Of a stretch of DNA of 64,000 nucleotides, positions 11,226 to 22,800 are shown piece after piece. Numbering within the stretch: position 1 is the first letter of the stretch; each line of letters begins with the position of its first letter. Source of the stretch: Prochilodus magdalenae. Lineage: Eukaryota > Chordata > Actinopteri > Characiformes > Prochilodontidae. Below the pieces are notes generated by a model. It was not told where the DNA came from and did not search any database. It saw nothing but the letters and a program-made list of their open reading frames with translations. The position numbers and the translations under genes were made by a program. The stretch spans positions 105,001-169,000 of the forward strand of contig JAMWET010000511.1 of assembly GCA_024036415.1 (NCBI GenBank). Reading direction: 5' to 3'.

Positions 11226-14200
11226 AAGGTTATTATGACTAATTGTTCAAAATAAGAATTTCACCATGTCCCTCACTGCTAGTTACTTGGAAATAGGATG
11301 GAGAGGATTTCTAAATAAAGGCTTGGCTTTTGAATGAGAAACAGCAGGGTTGAGGATGGAAGAAGGGCTAAGAGACAGGAAGCTGGCGGAGATCAGGAAG
11401 CATCCTGAAAGCACCTAACAAATCTCTCACTATAGCTACCGTGTGCCCACAGCAGCATTAAATCAGCTTCTCACTGGGTTCCTCACTGTTGGAATAGCAG
11501 CCTCTTAGCCACTCGTGCACACACAGGTTTGTTTTTATGAAACATTAATAAGGAGGCTAACACTTGAGAACCCATATATGGTAGTCAATATTTAAATATT
11601 ATTATTATTTGACACTAAATACTGATAGATTTCCTGCTGTAAACTGTGTAATAACGTGAATGGCTTCTAAATCTTTGTTGAGCACAATCTGTGGTTTTCC
11701 TAAGAGTGCTGACCTTGCTCAAAGTGAGGATCAGATTCCTGTGCTAATACTATACCTATGCTCATTCATTTGTGAAGACATCTCCTAAAACAGGTCTCAG
11801 TAGCTACTCCTCCAGCCAGGATTCAGGCAGCCACACAAGGCCGATACATAACTTGCTTGAGGGGATGTTTATAGCCCAGTGGTTTGTACATTTGATTGAA
11901 GCACGCTTGTTTGGTTGTAGAGTGTACCTCTATTCAGATGCAGAATACACCTCTATCAATTTGTTTATTCCAAAGTCTGCTGGAAAAGGGTTCAGTTATT
12001 GAAAAGCCGATCAATCAAATGTTTTGGTGGTATCTAGGTAGATATAGAAAAGCAAGCTTTCCCATTGGTTAGGACCCAAGTAGCTAAACTTAAGGCGTAA
12101 TGTGTCACATTAACCACAAACACAATTGGAAACTGACCTGCCAATCACAGTTGAATTTCCTGTGGGACTAATTCTGCACTCTGGGCCTTCTAAAATTCCT
12201 ACATATGTCACTGATTGTGAATACAAAATATTGTAAAAATTGTAAATTTTCATCAAAACTGTACACAAAAATATATGTTAATGAAGTGTCTTTAACAAGC
12301 TATGTTTAATGTAAAAAAAGCCAAGATATGATCTTATGAATTGCTGTTAACATTTGTTGGTCTTCCTTAGCATCATTATCCAGTTTCTAGTTTGCTAGAA
12401 ACACCAAGATGTTTTTGACCAAAATGATTTCTGTAGGCACATTCTTAAACTACATGGCAGTGATTTTATTATTTATTGACTTTATTAGAGCATTAATTAA
12501 ACTTCTGTCAATTCACATCCTGTTGTAGTGTCCTGCTGACTAGGGTAATTGAGGTGCTGGAGGTGGTTGGATGATTATTAGGCCTTCCTCAAAGTGTAAC
12601 CACAATGCGTAGCAGAGATTAGAGAGCCAGCTCTTAAGACATGCCATCATGTTTTGGTTCCCTAACAATAATTTCTGGTGAGAATAGTTGTGGTTATGTT
12701 TTTTTCCCCCTGTTGACTGGCAACCCATCGACTGTATGGTAGCTAATTCCCTGTTCCTGATGACACTGTACGTTTCAACAGTGCTTGGTTAAAAGTGCCG
12801 GTGTGGCAGAATAGCTGAAATAACTCTTCAGTGTATATATTTTTTCCTTTAATTGAATTTATTCTGGGCGGTTGGCCAAGGCCTCGAAGGCACTGACTGT
12901 ATGGCAGTGATAAGAGAAAAGCTTTGAGGTTACAATGTGGTATTGTTAGAGGAGTGCCCTCTCTTCCGGAGCATTCCAGGTAAAATGTTTTAAGTGCTTG
13001 CACAAGCACGCACGCGCAGATGGTTTTACCAGATGGAGGGAACTCGCTCAAATCTCTCGTTGCGTCAGCTTTAGGTCTCCTGCAGATTAGGACGCATGCG
13101 TATTTCCGTGCTTTCTGTCGGGGGAGTGGGCTTAGTGAGAACTCGGAGTGTGTAGGAAAACTGTTGGGGTGTGTCCTTTGGTGTGTACAGAGGGGGATTT
13201 GTGTGCGCGAGAGACTTGTCACTGGAGTAGAAAGGAGATGTCTCCTTGCAATAAGGTCACATGACAGTCCCACCCTGTTTAGCAAACTATCAAAACTGCA
13301 TTAGTGCTGTTGCTTGTGAGTCTGTGTGTGATTACTGTGCTATTCATTCGTGAGGAATGCAGCATTGTGTGACTTTGGTTTTTCCCCCGGTCTCTCTATT
13401 GTACGTGCCTTTGTGTGCCCGTCAGTAATTCCCAGAAGACTTGCAATGAATCAACAGAAACATATCTCTGGCCTTTGACTATGCTTACCGGACAAGTGGC
13501 AACAAAACCTCCTTCTGCTTCTAATCTCTCGCAGTTGTACTTTGTGCCACTCTATGAAAACCTCAGCAGCTTCTCAGAAGCTCAATGGAGAGGCCACTTG
13601 GAGTTTGGCATGAACGAAGAGCTATTAGTTTGTTCACTCGACGGCCAGCTTTGCAACATGGCCAGACGGCTCCTGCCATCCGTATAAGAGCAGCCTCCTA
13701 GCTCCCTGAATGGGGAGAGAACTCGATACTCAATACAGATGACAGATCTCTTCATTTACAACAGCTCTGGTATTTCTTTGCAGTTTACAATGTCAACCGG
13801 TAGCGGTACCTGATGCTCATAAATGATCATAACCATTATTATTAATCATATCAGGCAGTAGTTGCGTATTAAAGTGCACGCTTGGCTGTCGAGGTCCTTG
13901 CATGTTTGGGTTATGTTCATTGCCATTTTTTATTTTCTGACTAGCTGATATAACTGATGTATCAGTCGTGCTCTAATTCAGGTTTTACCTGGGTGGAATG
14001 TTAATATTTCTTTTTTTCAAGGACATTTGAGTTGTTTTGGACTCACTAAGATATATATTTCATTTTTAACCGTAAACACTATGTTACGTGCTTGCGCTGC
14101 AGAACAGAATCATAATTCAGGCATGATGTAATACTGTAGATCTATTCACACATTGATTTTGCTGCTCAAGAGAAATGGCGCAGCATAAGAATTAGGTTGC

Positions 14201-14415
14201 GAAAGAGCCATAACATGGAGAAAAATCAGTTCAAGTTTTAAAAATCATCTCTCATGAAGTAGTACTTTGTCATTAACTTTTCCACTTTCAGTGTATGTCC
14301 ATATCTGTATTTGCTGTTCTGCTAAGTACTTGTTGTGTCCTTGCATTGTTCAGTTTCTATTACTGAACCTGTGTGCATCATGCTATATTGAATATGGCAT
14401 GTTGCAAAGACAGAA

Positions 14416-14437
14416 GGGGGGGGGGGGGGGCGGGGGG
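14416..14437. repeat. Poly-G tract
   Basis: Fifteen G, one C, six G; a run this long is able to form a quadruplex. Confidence 0.95.
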
Positions 14438-14849
14438 TTGAATTTGATTGCAAATTCTTCCCACATGATGAATAAGTAATGTTGTCCACATGAGAGCAGC
14501 TCAAAAGCGGCCCTAGCCTGTAAACATTTCTAAAATTTCCACGCTTTGTTTTGTCTGAATGCATAGACTGTATGACTACAGTCACAACAAACCTGCATCA
14601 TCATAAAGAATTTTTAAGGAATTAGATCCATTTATTCTTTTTTTATAAGCCTGTATTACCTGACTGCAAACTGTTTTTGAGCTGAAGCACCTCGAAGAAG
14701 TCATGTTTTTACAGATTCTTCAAGTTCTAAACAAGGGGTTGATTTCAGCAGCCTAGCTTCATAGTTTATCTTTACAGTGCACAAAAATGTGCTTGGTGTA
14801 GCTATTAGTATTTAATTTGGCTTGACCTTACCAATGGTACTGGAACAGG

Positions 14850-15290
14850 ATGACTAGTGGAAGGCATTACTGTTCGACATTGTGGCTGTTGGTTCACTCT
14901 TTCTCACTTTATTGCATGTGTATTTCTCCCAGATCCTTCATGTCACTGGTGCATACCTTCTTCTGTCCGCTGGCACCAACAGCATGCTGTGGTAGTATTC
15001 CCACAATGTATGCCATGCAATACGTCGCTAAGACCATCCCGTTTTGCAGACCCCCACGATACAACCCCTCCCCAACTGGTCCAACTGACCGAATTGCTTT
15101 CAAACTAATCTCTGAGGCATACTTCGCATGCAAAGGATGATACCAACACAACAGCATGGGTCAGAATGGAAAGCACGCATAACAAAACAACCTTATATAG
15201 TCAGCCAGGTACAGTAAGGCCCGTCCTTGCTTGTGTCCCATGCACAGCCGAGCATGAAACTTGAGTCATTCACTGGTATCATGATGTCAG
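14850..15290 (-). mobile_element. LTR-like block, minus strand (uncertain)
   Basis: Read on the minus strand, the block holds a TATA box (ACTATATAAGG, at about 15195-15205) and, 300 bp later, CAATAAAGTGAG, the layout of a solo LTR. A stretch of about 50 bp (around 15205-15260) is also similar to 61566-61625 in the other orientation. I see no clear target duplication, so this is tentative. Confidence 0.25.
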
Positions 15291-17333
15291 ATCTGCCCAC
15301 CAAGTTTTATTCCTTTATGGCGTAACTGTTTTACAGATGATTAGTGTAATCATGTGTGATTTCCCATACCGCCATTTTGATATTTGATGCTCAACAGCTT
15401 TATCGTTCACATGGTGCAGCCCTGCTCTCAGTGCTGCCTAATAAGACTAAACAACATGTGTTGATTCCTAAGCACTTCGCAAGTTTAATGAAACCACAGA
15501 AAACTAGAATTAACCCTGTTTATGGCGTAAGTGTGAGCATGTATTTGAACAAAGGGAACAAAGCTAGAAGCTTCTGCAAGAGTTTGTGTTTTTGTCCCGG
15601 ATGTTTAAAAAGTGCTGTTTAAGTGCTGTACATAGTGAGCAGCTAGTCTAAATAGAGTCAGGCTTTTTTTTTTACTCTGCAGTGTTGATGCTTTGTCTTG
15701 GAACTTGTACATACACAAATTGGAATCTTGACGTCAGTGAACTCATAGCAGTAATTCAGAAACTTGTGGAGTTGTGTCTAAATTGTTCTGGCAATAGAAC
15801 ACAGGCTGGACCACCTGCATGATGATTATCTGCCACCCTAAACTCGAGATCTTTTATCATACGGCATGCAGTGAGGTTAGTGGAGTCGTTAGGGAGGATA
15901 ATGAGGGTTGTTTACAGAAAGGAGGGGCTGCATTTTTGTTTCAGCCACCTGCTGAGGGCTTTATCCAGAATCCACCATGCCACCTTTTGTTGCGTGTTCG
16001 CAGGCTGTCTGCTCTAAGCCTTTTGATGGGCATTTGACTTCCGCCTCGGTTTCAAAAGTAGCATGGTGACGGATGAAAGGTACAGAGAAAGAAAGAAGTG
16101 CCAGGAAAAGTCTGTTTGGAAAAGACCTATTATTCTAGCAGCCCAGTCAGATCATGAAGCAGCAGGCCAGCATCACAGTGAAGATGGAAACCACACAACG
16201 GATTTTCTTTGTTAGTTTTTTTTCTTCAGCCTCAGGAAAAGTACCTGTGCAGGTTTGAATGAGAGTCTGAAGTGCAGATGGGGCCTAGATCATTTCTGTA
16301 GACATTTTCGTTTTGCATAAACCTGCACGCTTGCATGCATGTGCAAGTATGTGGGTCTCCTATGAAGATGGGCTCTTCTATGTGAAAAGCCGACTATGAA
16401 TGGCACATCACTGGCTTCCTAGTCTCCTAAGCTTCCTACAATTGCATATAATCTAGCTATAATCTTTTCTGGCAGGCGTCCAAGCTTGGAGATCCGTTTG
16501 TCCCACTAGCAGAGCTATAGACCTGTTTAATAATTTTAATAAACTCCTTTTTTTGAAACTCCTTTTCATTTACTTTACTTCCTTTCCTTTGGCTTTTTTC
16601 ATTGTGCTCATGGAATATCTTATATCCAATCTCCTTAGAAGTAACTCCTGAAAAATGAACAGCTTGTACTGGATGACTGTTTTGACTGGAACTTGAATAA
16701 ATGGGTGGCCTTGCATAGTACACAATTAATTGCTTGGTTACAAATTACATTTGCAATCAACTTTGTGTGTCGATGGGTCAGAGTGTTTTACTCATTTCCA
16801 TTTATTCAGATTCAAGAATTTACAAAAATGGATGTTTGCCTTCCCTCCACCTGGGCTAGTCTTTTATGCAAGGCTGCATGTATTAGATCATGTCATTAAG
16901 TTGAACTGTTTCAATGCAGTTTGCTAAATTATTTGCAAACTGCGGTTGGAGTTGAGTACGAGTTTTTGTATGTTGGTTACAGTTTTAAAAATGTTATAGT
17001 CATTTTCAAAGGTTTGCTGAATTATAGTTTAAATTATTATTTTTTTAAAATTTATATACAATATTTTTATTTATTTATTAATCTTTGCATGTAAACTGTT
17101 AAAAAAATCATTGGTTTATTTTTGTGATACCAACATGTAGTGGTGTTTTCTTGCATCCCTATTGTTTGCAAATGTATAAGACAACTTGGAGTCAAAGTAC
17201 TGTTCAAAACAGGTAAAAAAAATAAATAAAAAAAAAACTCTGAAACTCTCCTGAGTCTGGGACTGAACTACAGGACTACTTTCTTTCACATGCTTATAAA
17301 TAATCTCTCCTTATCTCTCCCTCTTTTTCAGAA

Positions 17334-18167
17334 ATGGCATGGTGGTGTGTGGCAGCGCTTCTGGCGCTGCTGTGCGTCAGCCACTCTCTCTGCGACCAGC
17401 AGCATGCCAGCTTCTCCTCAGCCACCCTCATCAACACGGTGGCTCAGGACCCGCACACTGGCCGCATCTACCTGGGCGCGGTCAACGCAATCTACCAGCT
17501 GGATGCGCGATTGCAGTTAGAGAGCAAGGCAGAGACTGGCCCCAAAAAAGACAACCCCAGCTGCACCCCGCCCATCACCAGCCAGTGCTCAGAAGTGAAG
17601 GACAGAGACAACATCAACAAACTCCTGCTGCCCAACCCAAAAAACGGCTCACTGGTAGTGTGCGGCAGCATCTTCAGAGGCATCTGCTCTCTTTTGAACC
17701 TCAGCCATGTGGAGCAGCAAATTTACTACAGTGACTCAAAAGGTGAGAAGACCTACGTGGCCACCACAGACGAGTCAATCTCCGTGGTGGGGGTCCTCTC
17801 TACCTTCATACAAGGAGAAAGGAACCTGAGTGTCTTCCTAGTAGGTAAAGGCTACCGTGGTTCAGAGAGTTCCAAGCTCATCAGCACGCGACTGCTACAG
17901 GTCACTGGCGAGATGGACATGTTTGAGAATGTGGTGGAAGCATCAACGGTGCAGGCCAGCTTCTTCGTCCAGAAGTATACACACGACTTTCGCTACGCTT
18001 TCAAAGACGGTGGCTACATTTACTTTCTGTTCTCACGCATATATGACACCAATTCTAACCGCAGAATTACCTTGGTGGCACGCCTATGTGAGAACGATGA
18101 TCACTACTACTCCTACACAGAGCTGCAGCTCAACTGCAGCAGCAACGGGGAAAACGTGTACAACAAG
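17334..18167 (+). CDS. plxnb2: plxnb2 coding exon 1: start, signal peptide, N-terminal sema
   Basis: Encodes residues 1-278. An acceptor (ctctttttcag) ends at 17331, only two bases before the ATG, so the 5' UTR is spliced. Residues 1-20 form a hydrophobic signal peptide ([18 protein letters not shown]), followed by the sema propeller with plexin-typical stretches such as [20 protein letters not shown] and [18 protein letters not shown]. Large, GC-rich first coding exon as in other plexins; donor gtatgt, phase 0. Two long ORFs in the +2/+3 frames here are shadows. Confidence 0.96.
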
Positions 18168-19812
18168 GTATGTGCAGCAACCTTAAAGTTGTAATGAAAA
18201 ATTTTGCACAGAATTTTCTTTCTTTACTCTTTCCTGTTTACAGGTTCAGAATCAGTAATACAAACCAGTTTTCTCTAGAGTGGTGAACTTGAGTGTAGGT
18301 GTGTAATAGTAGGGTAGGTAGTAAGGTAGCAGATAAAGCAGGAAAGCTTTTCATAATGTAAGGGTCAAGCACCTACATGGTGGCAGCATGGACCACACAG
18401 TGGGCGTGACCAATAATGTGTGTAGCGAGCATAACTGTGGTTTTTCAGTGACAGCCATTTGAGAGGAGTTTTCCAGAAGGCCCAGAGGTTAAGCCAGACG
18501 GCTAGAGAGAGCATCAACGTAGAGGGATATCTCTCTGTGTGCGGCAGCAGTGTTCATTACTGCACATTTGCTCTTAACGTCAGAAAACCAATGAGTGGCC
18601 ACAAGTTCTTCCACTCCAAACTCAGCCGATGATGATTTCACGGACTGCTGTATTCTGGAGCACAATCATGCTGGAACAGAAAAGGGGCTTCCCCAAACTG
18701 TTCCCACAAAGTTGGAAGCATGCAATAGTTTAAAAAGTGTGTAGAGTCAGTAGAGCCATGTAATTTTATGTGATCGGTCGCTGTGGTCCTTACCTTTTTG
18801 AAATAATGCCACTCATAGTTGATTTTGGAATATCTAATATCTTATTTGTTGTAACAGTGTTCAAATTTAGTGTATTTGTAAGAATGTCCCATTTCTTCAT
18901 AAATGTTTGTACAGGCAGACTGCAAGACTAGTTGCTTGATTTAATACACATGTGGCAAATGGGAAATTCAGTCCCAATACTTCTGTCCATGTAGTGTATT
19001 TTGAGTGTTCACTCTACAGACATCCATATAGGCAAGGATTTTCAGGCATGTCTCATTAGGGGCCCAACTACTAAGCGGTGCTTGCCGGGGTAATTGGAAG
19101 TTTCTGTGTGACGAAAGCAGTGCGGCATTCATGAGTTCTCCGGCCTAGACAGCTCTGAGAAGGAAAGCAGCATTCAAAAGCTTTCCTAAACTTGGTGTCC
19201 CGAAGACATGGCCAGGCACAAAGCATCTAAGAGTTGCTTTGTCAGTGTTAAGGCCCTGCAGAGAAGATTGCAGGGCCAAAAGCAAAAGGCAAAGAGAGGC
19301 TTAACACTCTTAGCTATCCCGGTAGCTGTATTGTGTGCACTGGAAAAGAGCTTGTTTGTGTGTCAGGTCATGTGAATCAGGACACAGCACTTCACCTGGC
19401 GACTCCACCTGAGAAGCAGCGGAAGTATCCGCTGCCAGCAATGAGTGTGAAGCAGCATCCACCATGAATGCAAGTACAAGTCCTGCCAAGCTCATTCAGT
19501 CCTGTTCTGAGCTTGTGTGAAACCCTGCCACTAATTTGATGGCAAAACCGTCACCAGTGGGAACAGAGAAGCTGTCAGACCCTGAATGAGGAAAAACGTC
19601 CTGAAAATCTGTGTCTGTGACGTACGTCTGTGGCTCTATCCATTATAGATGTAGAATTTCTCTAGGCAACTCGGGTTTAGCCTCCAGCTTACACTGCCCG
19701 CCAGGCTTGTTAAGTTTTACAAATAGGGTTCTTAGCTGAGCTTAGGTCCTCAGAAAACCACTCCATCCATTAAATTAGTACAGTAGACTACATTACACAT
19801 AGTGCATACATT

Positions 19813-19845
<33 letters not shown>

Positions 19846-22800
19846 ATTGTCATTGTTATTATTGTTTAGGTGCAGGCAGCATACCTGGCCACACCTGGGA
19901 GTGTTCTGGCAGCAAACTTCAAACCACACGGTCCACTTAAAGCGGACGATAAGGTGCTTTTTGCTGTGTTCAGCTTGGATGAGGACTACTCAAGCTCAGC
20001 GCTCTGCATGTACTCGCTTAGCAGCATCAACAAGAGACTGATGGAAGTGATCGATTCCTGCTACAGAGGAGAAACGCCTGATGGAAAACCTAAGCTTGTT
20101 TACTCACCTTACTCCTCCAAATCTGATGAAGCTTGCAAAACAAATAGAGGGGTAGGCTGCTTTGTTATGTTTTTAACTATTATTCATATTCTGCTACGAG
20201 GAGTCTAGCACATGTTTCTGCTTAACACATCTTCAACACATGTTAGAGCACTGATTTCACCAAACACTGCTGGACTCTGGCCTTCCAGGGACCTGTCCTA
20301 CACAGCACCTTCAGCATCAGGAGAGTTTCTGAATCTGTCTCAACTTCACTGTTTACCCATGTTTAGATACTCAAGCTATCATTAATAACTGTGCACATGA
20401 TAATGTGACCTCTGCAACGAATAACCAATCGATTGGTTCAGTCAGCACTGGAAAGCAGCTGCTTTTCATCATAGGAACAAGATATGAGTTATGAGGGAGT
20501 TGATTATGAAGATTAATGTGAAGTAATAATGAAAGCAAAAAACTGTTTGCGTAAAGTAGGGCCAAAACCCGCCCCCTAAAAACGAATGGTGGATATTCTA
20601 ACAAGACATTGAGATCTAGGTTGGGCTAAGTTTGGGAAATGTTCGAGAGGAGATGCCCTGTGGAGAGTAGTGATGGGTGTATGAGAAGAAATTCCTTTAA
20701 ATCACTTTAAAAAGCAGTATGAAAGTACTAAAGAGCACCGAGGAGTTACAGATCGCTGATAAACGCTACAAACTGTCAAAAAGAATTGCTCCCTATTCAT
20801 CATCATTGACACATAAACAAATGATGGTAAAATATACACAGGTCATAATGCCTAATGTTTTATAGTTGCTCTAGTGCTAAAGAGCTCACACGTTATCATG
20901 CTTTCTAAACATTTAAAATAGTTTAAAGGTTTCTTTTTAAAATTGCATCACCACACATACTACAGTGATTGTGTACAGATCAACCATAGTACATAGAGTC
21001 TTCAAAGTTTTCTAACACTGACTCACAGTACCACCGTGGGTTTTTACATCATATCTAAATTTCAGTCACAGGGAACCTAACTCTGAGGTGATCTTGCTTT
21101 TCTGAATCCACAATGTGCAAAGTATGTCTTACGAATATGTTCCTGTCTTCTGTATTTCACCATAATTCTCTGCTTTCAGGCTAGCTTGGTATGTTTAACC
21201 TGTTCCAGGATAGCTTAAGTTCTGGATTAGGTATTGTAAACAGCGCCTGGGCAAATCCAGGCCGAGCTTCTGATGGAAATTCTTGTACATATTTACACTG
21301 GCAGTCAAAAAGAATTACTCGGATGAATAGTCATATGCAATTCTGGAAGCATTTCCTGACCAATCGCAAACCCAACATGGATCTGCCCTCTCTTCCAATC
21401 TGAACAACTGTTAGGGCTACAGCTAATTTAGTAAGCTCTCTGTCTGCCTGAAAATATTGGTTCATCAATCTACAGGACACTTTTCCACTTCACCAGAGTT
21501 CATCTTTAGTGAGCAGAGTTCCTGGAACTGTTTATAACTGTTTTTTTCTGTGCACAGTAGCATCAACTTGCATTGGTATATGCAGCATTGAACTATGGTA
21601 TGTCTGTTGTTAATGCAGTGCCGTCAGAGGGCCTGAAGATCACAAGATCTAATATTCATTTTGGTCAAAATTTTCTACTTTTAGTGAGAAGTGAGTCTTT
21701 TTATTTAAATATCTTAGTCCTGGTTTTTGGGCGCATTGCCCTGCAAATTTTTGTGATTTAACACACCCACTTAACACAGTACTGGTCTTTTAATGAGTTG
21801 ATTAGTTGTATTAGGTGTTTTGGAAACAGGAAACAACAAAAAGTGCACAGCAGAGGGCTATCAGGACCAGGACTTTGCTATTATACATAGAAAAACATGG
21901 TTGCACTGTTTGTCTTTACAGTGAAGAGTGGTGAACTCTTCCCCAACTTTAATTCTAAATTTAGCACATTTTGTTCCAAGTCGTCCAACGCATATGGTTT
22001 GTGGCTAAATTTTTGCCACTTGAAACGAGTCAGTGATAAACGGTTAATGTTCATTGAAATGTTAAGACCATGCCCAGACCGTTATCAGTTGTTATGCTAC
22101 ATAAAGCATAAAATATGGCTTGACACGTTTCATATTTATTGTTTTCCGTTACGTTCTATTTTACAATGTGTTTAACAGTTAGAAAGTAATTTATTAATGT
22201 GAATTTTTCTTTTTGACTGCCAATTTCCATCAGAAGCTTGGCACTGATTGGTCCAAGTGCTTGATACAGTGCCGGTAGGTAACCTACCCTGGAGCAGGTT
22301 AGACATACAGCATAAGCTGCCATGGTGGTGTAGCCAGTTAAAAAGTGAATGGCAAACAAAGAGTGAATGGAGACTGGAGTCAACAAATGCTTCCTGAGGA
22401 CGCCCTGGTTTAGAGTGCTACTGGTGTTCCATCAGTCGCAAACAGTAAACCACAACAGGGCAATTCATTCAGAATGAATGTTGAAACATCTCTGTGTTTG
22501 TATGCACAACAGCCGAATATGGTGACAAACTACCCATGTGGAGCAGAGTTCCTGCCATCTCCTCTGGCCAGTAAACCAGAGTACGCCCTGAACGCCGATG
22601 CCACATTCTCCAGGAAAAACACTATGACAGCTGTGGCTGTGGCCCTGGAGAACAGTCACACTGTGGCCTTCTTGGGCACCCAACAGGGAGAAATTTTAAA
22701 GGTGAGATGCTTTCCTTTCAGATGCTGCTGCTTTCGGTCTTGACATTAAGTAATTCAAGTCTACATAGTACATAGAATAACTACCAAAGAAAAAACAGTC

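Larger units (their letters stand above)
1..17331. other. Upstream region / probable 5' UTR intron of plxnb2, no coding gene seen
   Basis: None of the short open frames here looks like a real protein: they overlap on several frames and lack domain motifs. Because coding exon 1 has an acceptor immediately before the ATG, at least part of this stretch should be an intron after an untranslated exon. I could not find that exon or its promoter. Named repeats are listed separately. The remaining blocks over 300 bases (1-2341, 2400-3730, 3790-5865, 5990-6689, 8500-9100, 9390-10280, 10460-11160, 11230-14415, 14440-14850 and 15300-17331) are AT-rich unique-looking sequence with no call. Confidence 0.6.
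18168..19869 (+). other. plxnb2: plxnb2 coding intron 1
   Basis: 1.7 kb intron between coding exons 1 and 2. It contains the antisense Tc1 remnant (18590-19002) and ends with an (ATG)n run just before the acceptor. The rest is unique-looking. Confidence 0.9.
20152..22512 (+). other. plxnb2: plxnb2 coding intron 2
   Basis: 2.4 kb intron. It holds a pair of inverted repeats (about 21180-21318 and 22195-22325) and a dispersed fish repeat (21760-21885). No coding signal. Confidence 0.85.

Noticed and set aside
12743..13285. 180-codon open frame on the minus strand
   Set aside because: No recognisable domain, no splice context, and an overlapping frame on the other strand; most likely chance in a less AT-rich stretch.
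17339..18186. Long open frames in other frames of coding exon 1 (17339-17734 and 17857-18186)
   Set aside because: They overlap the sema-encoding frame and show no domain; they are shadows caused by the high GC of the exon.
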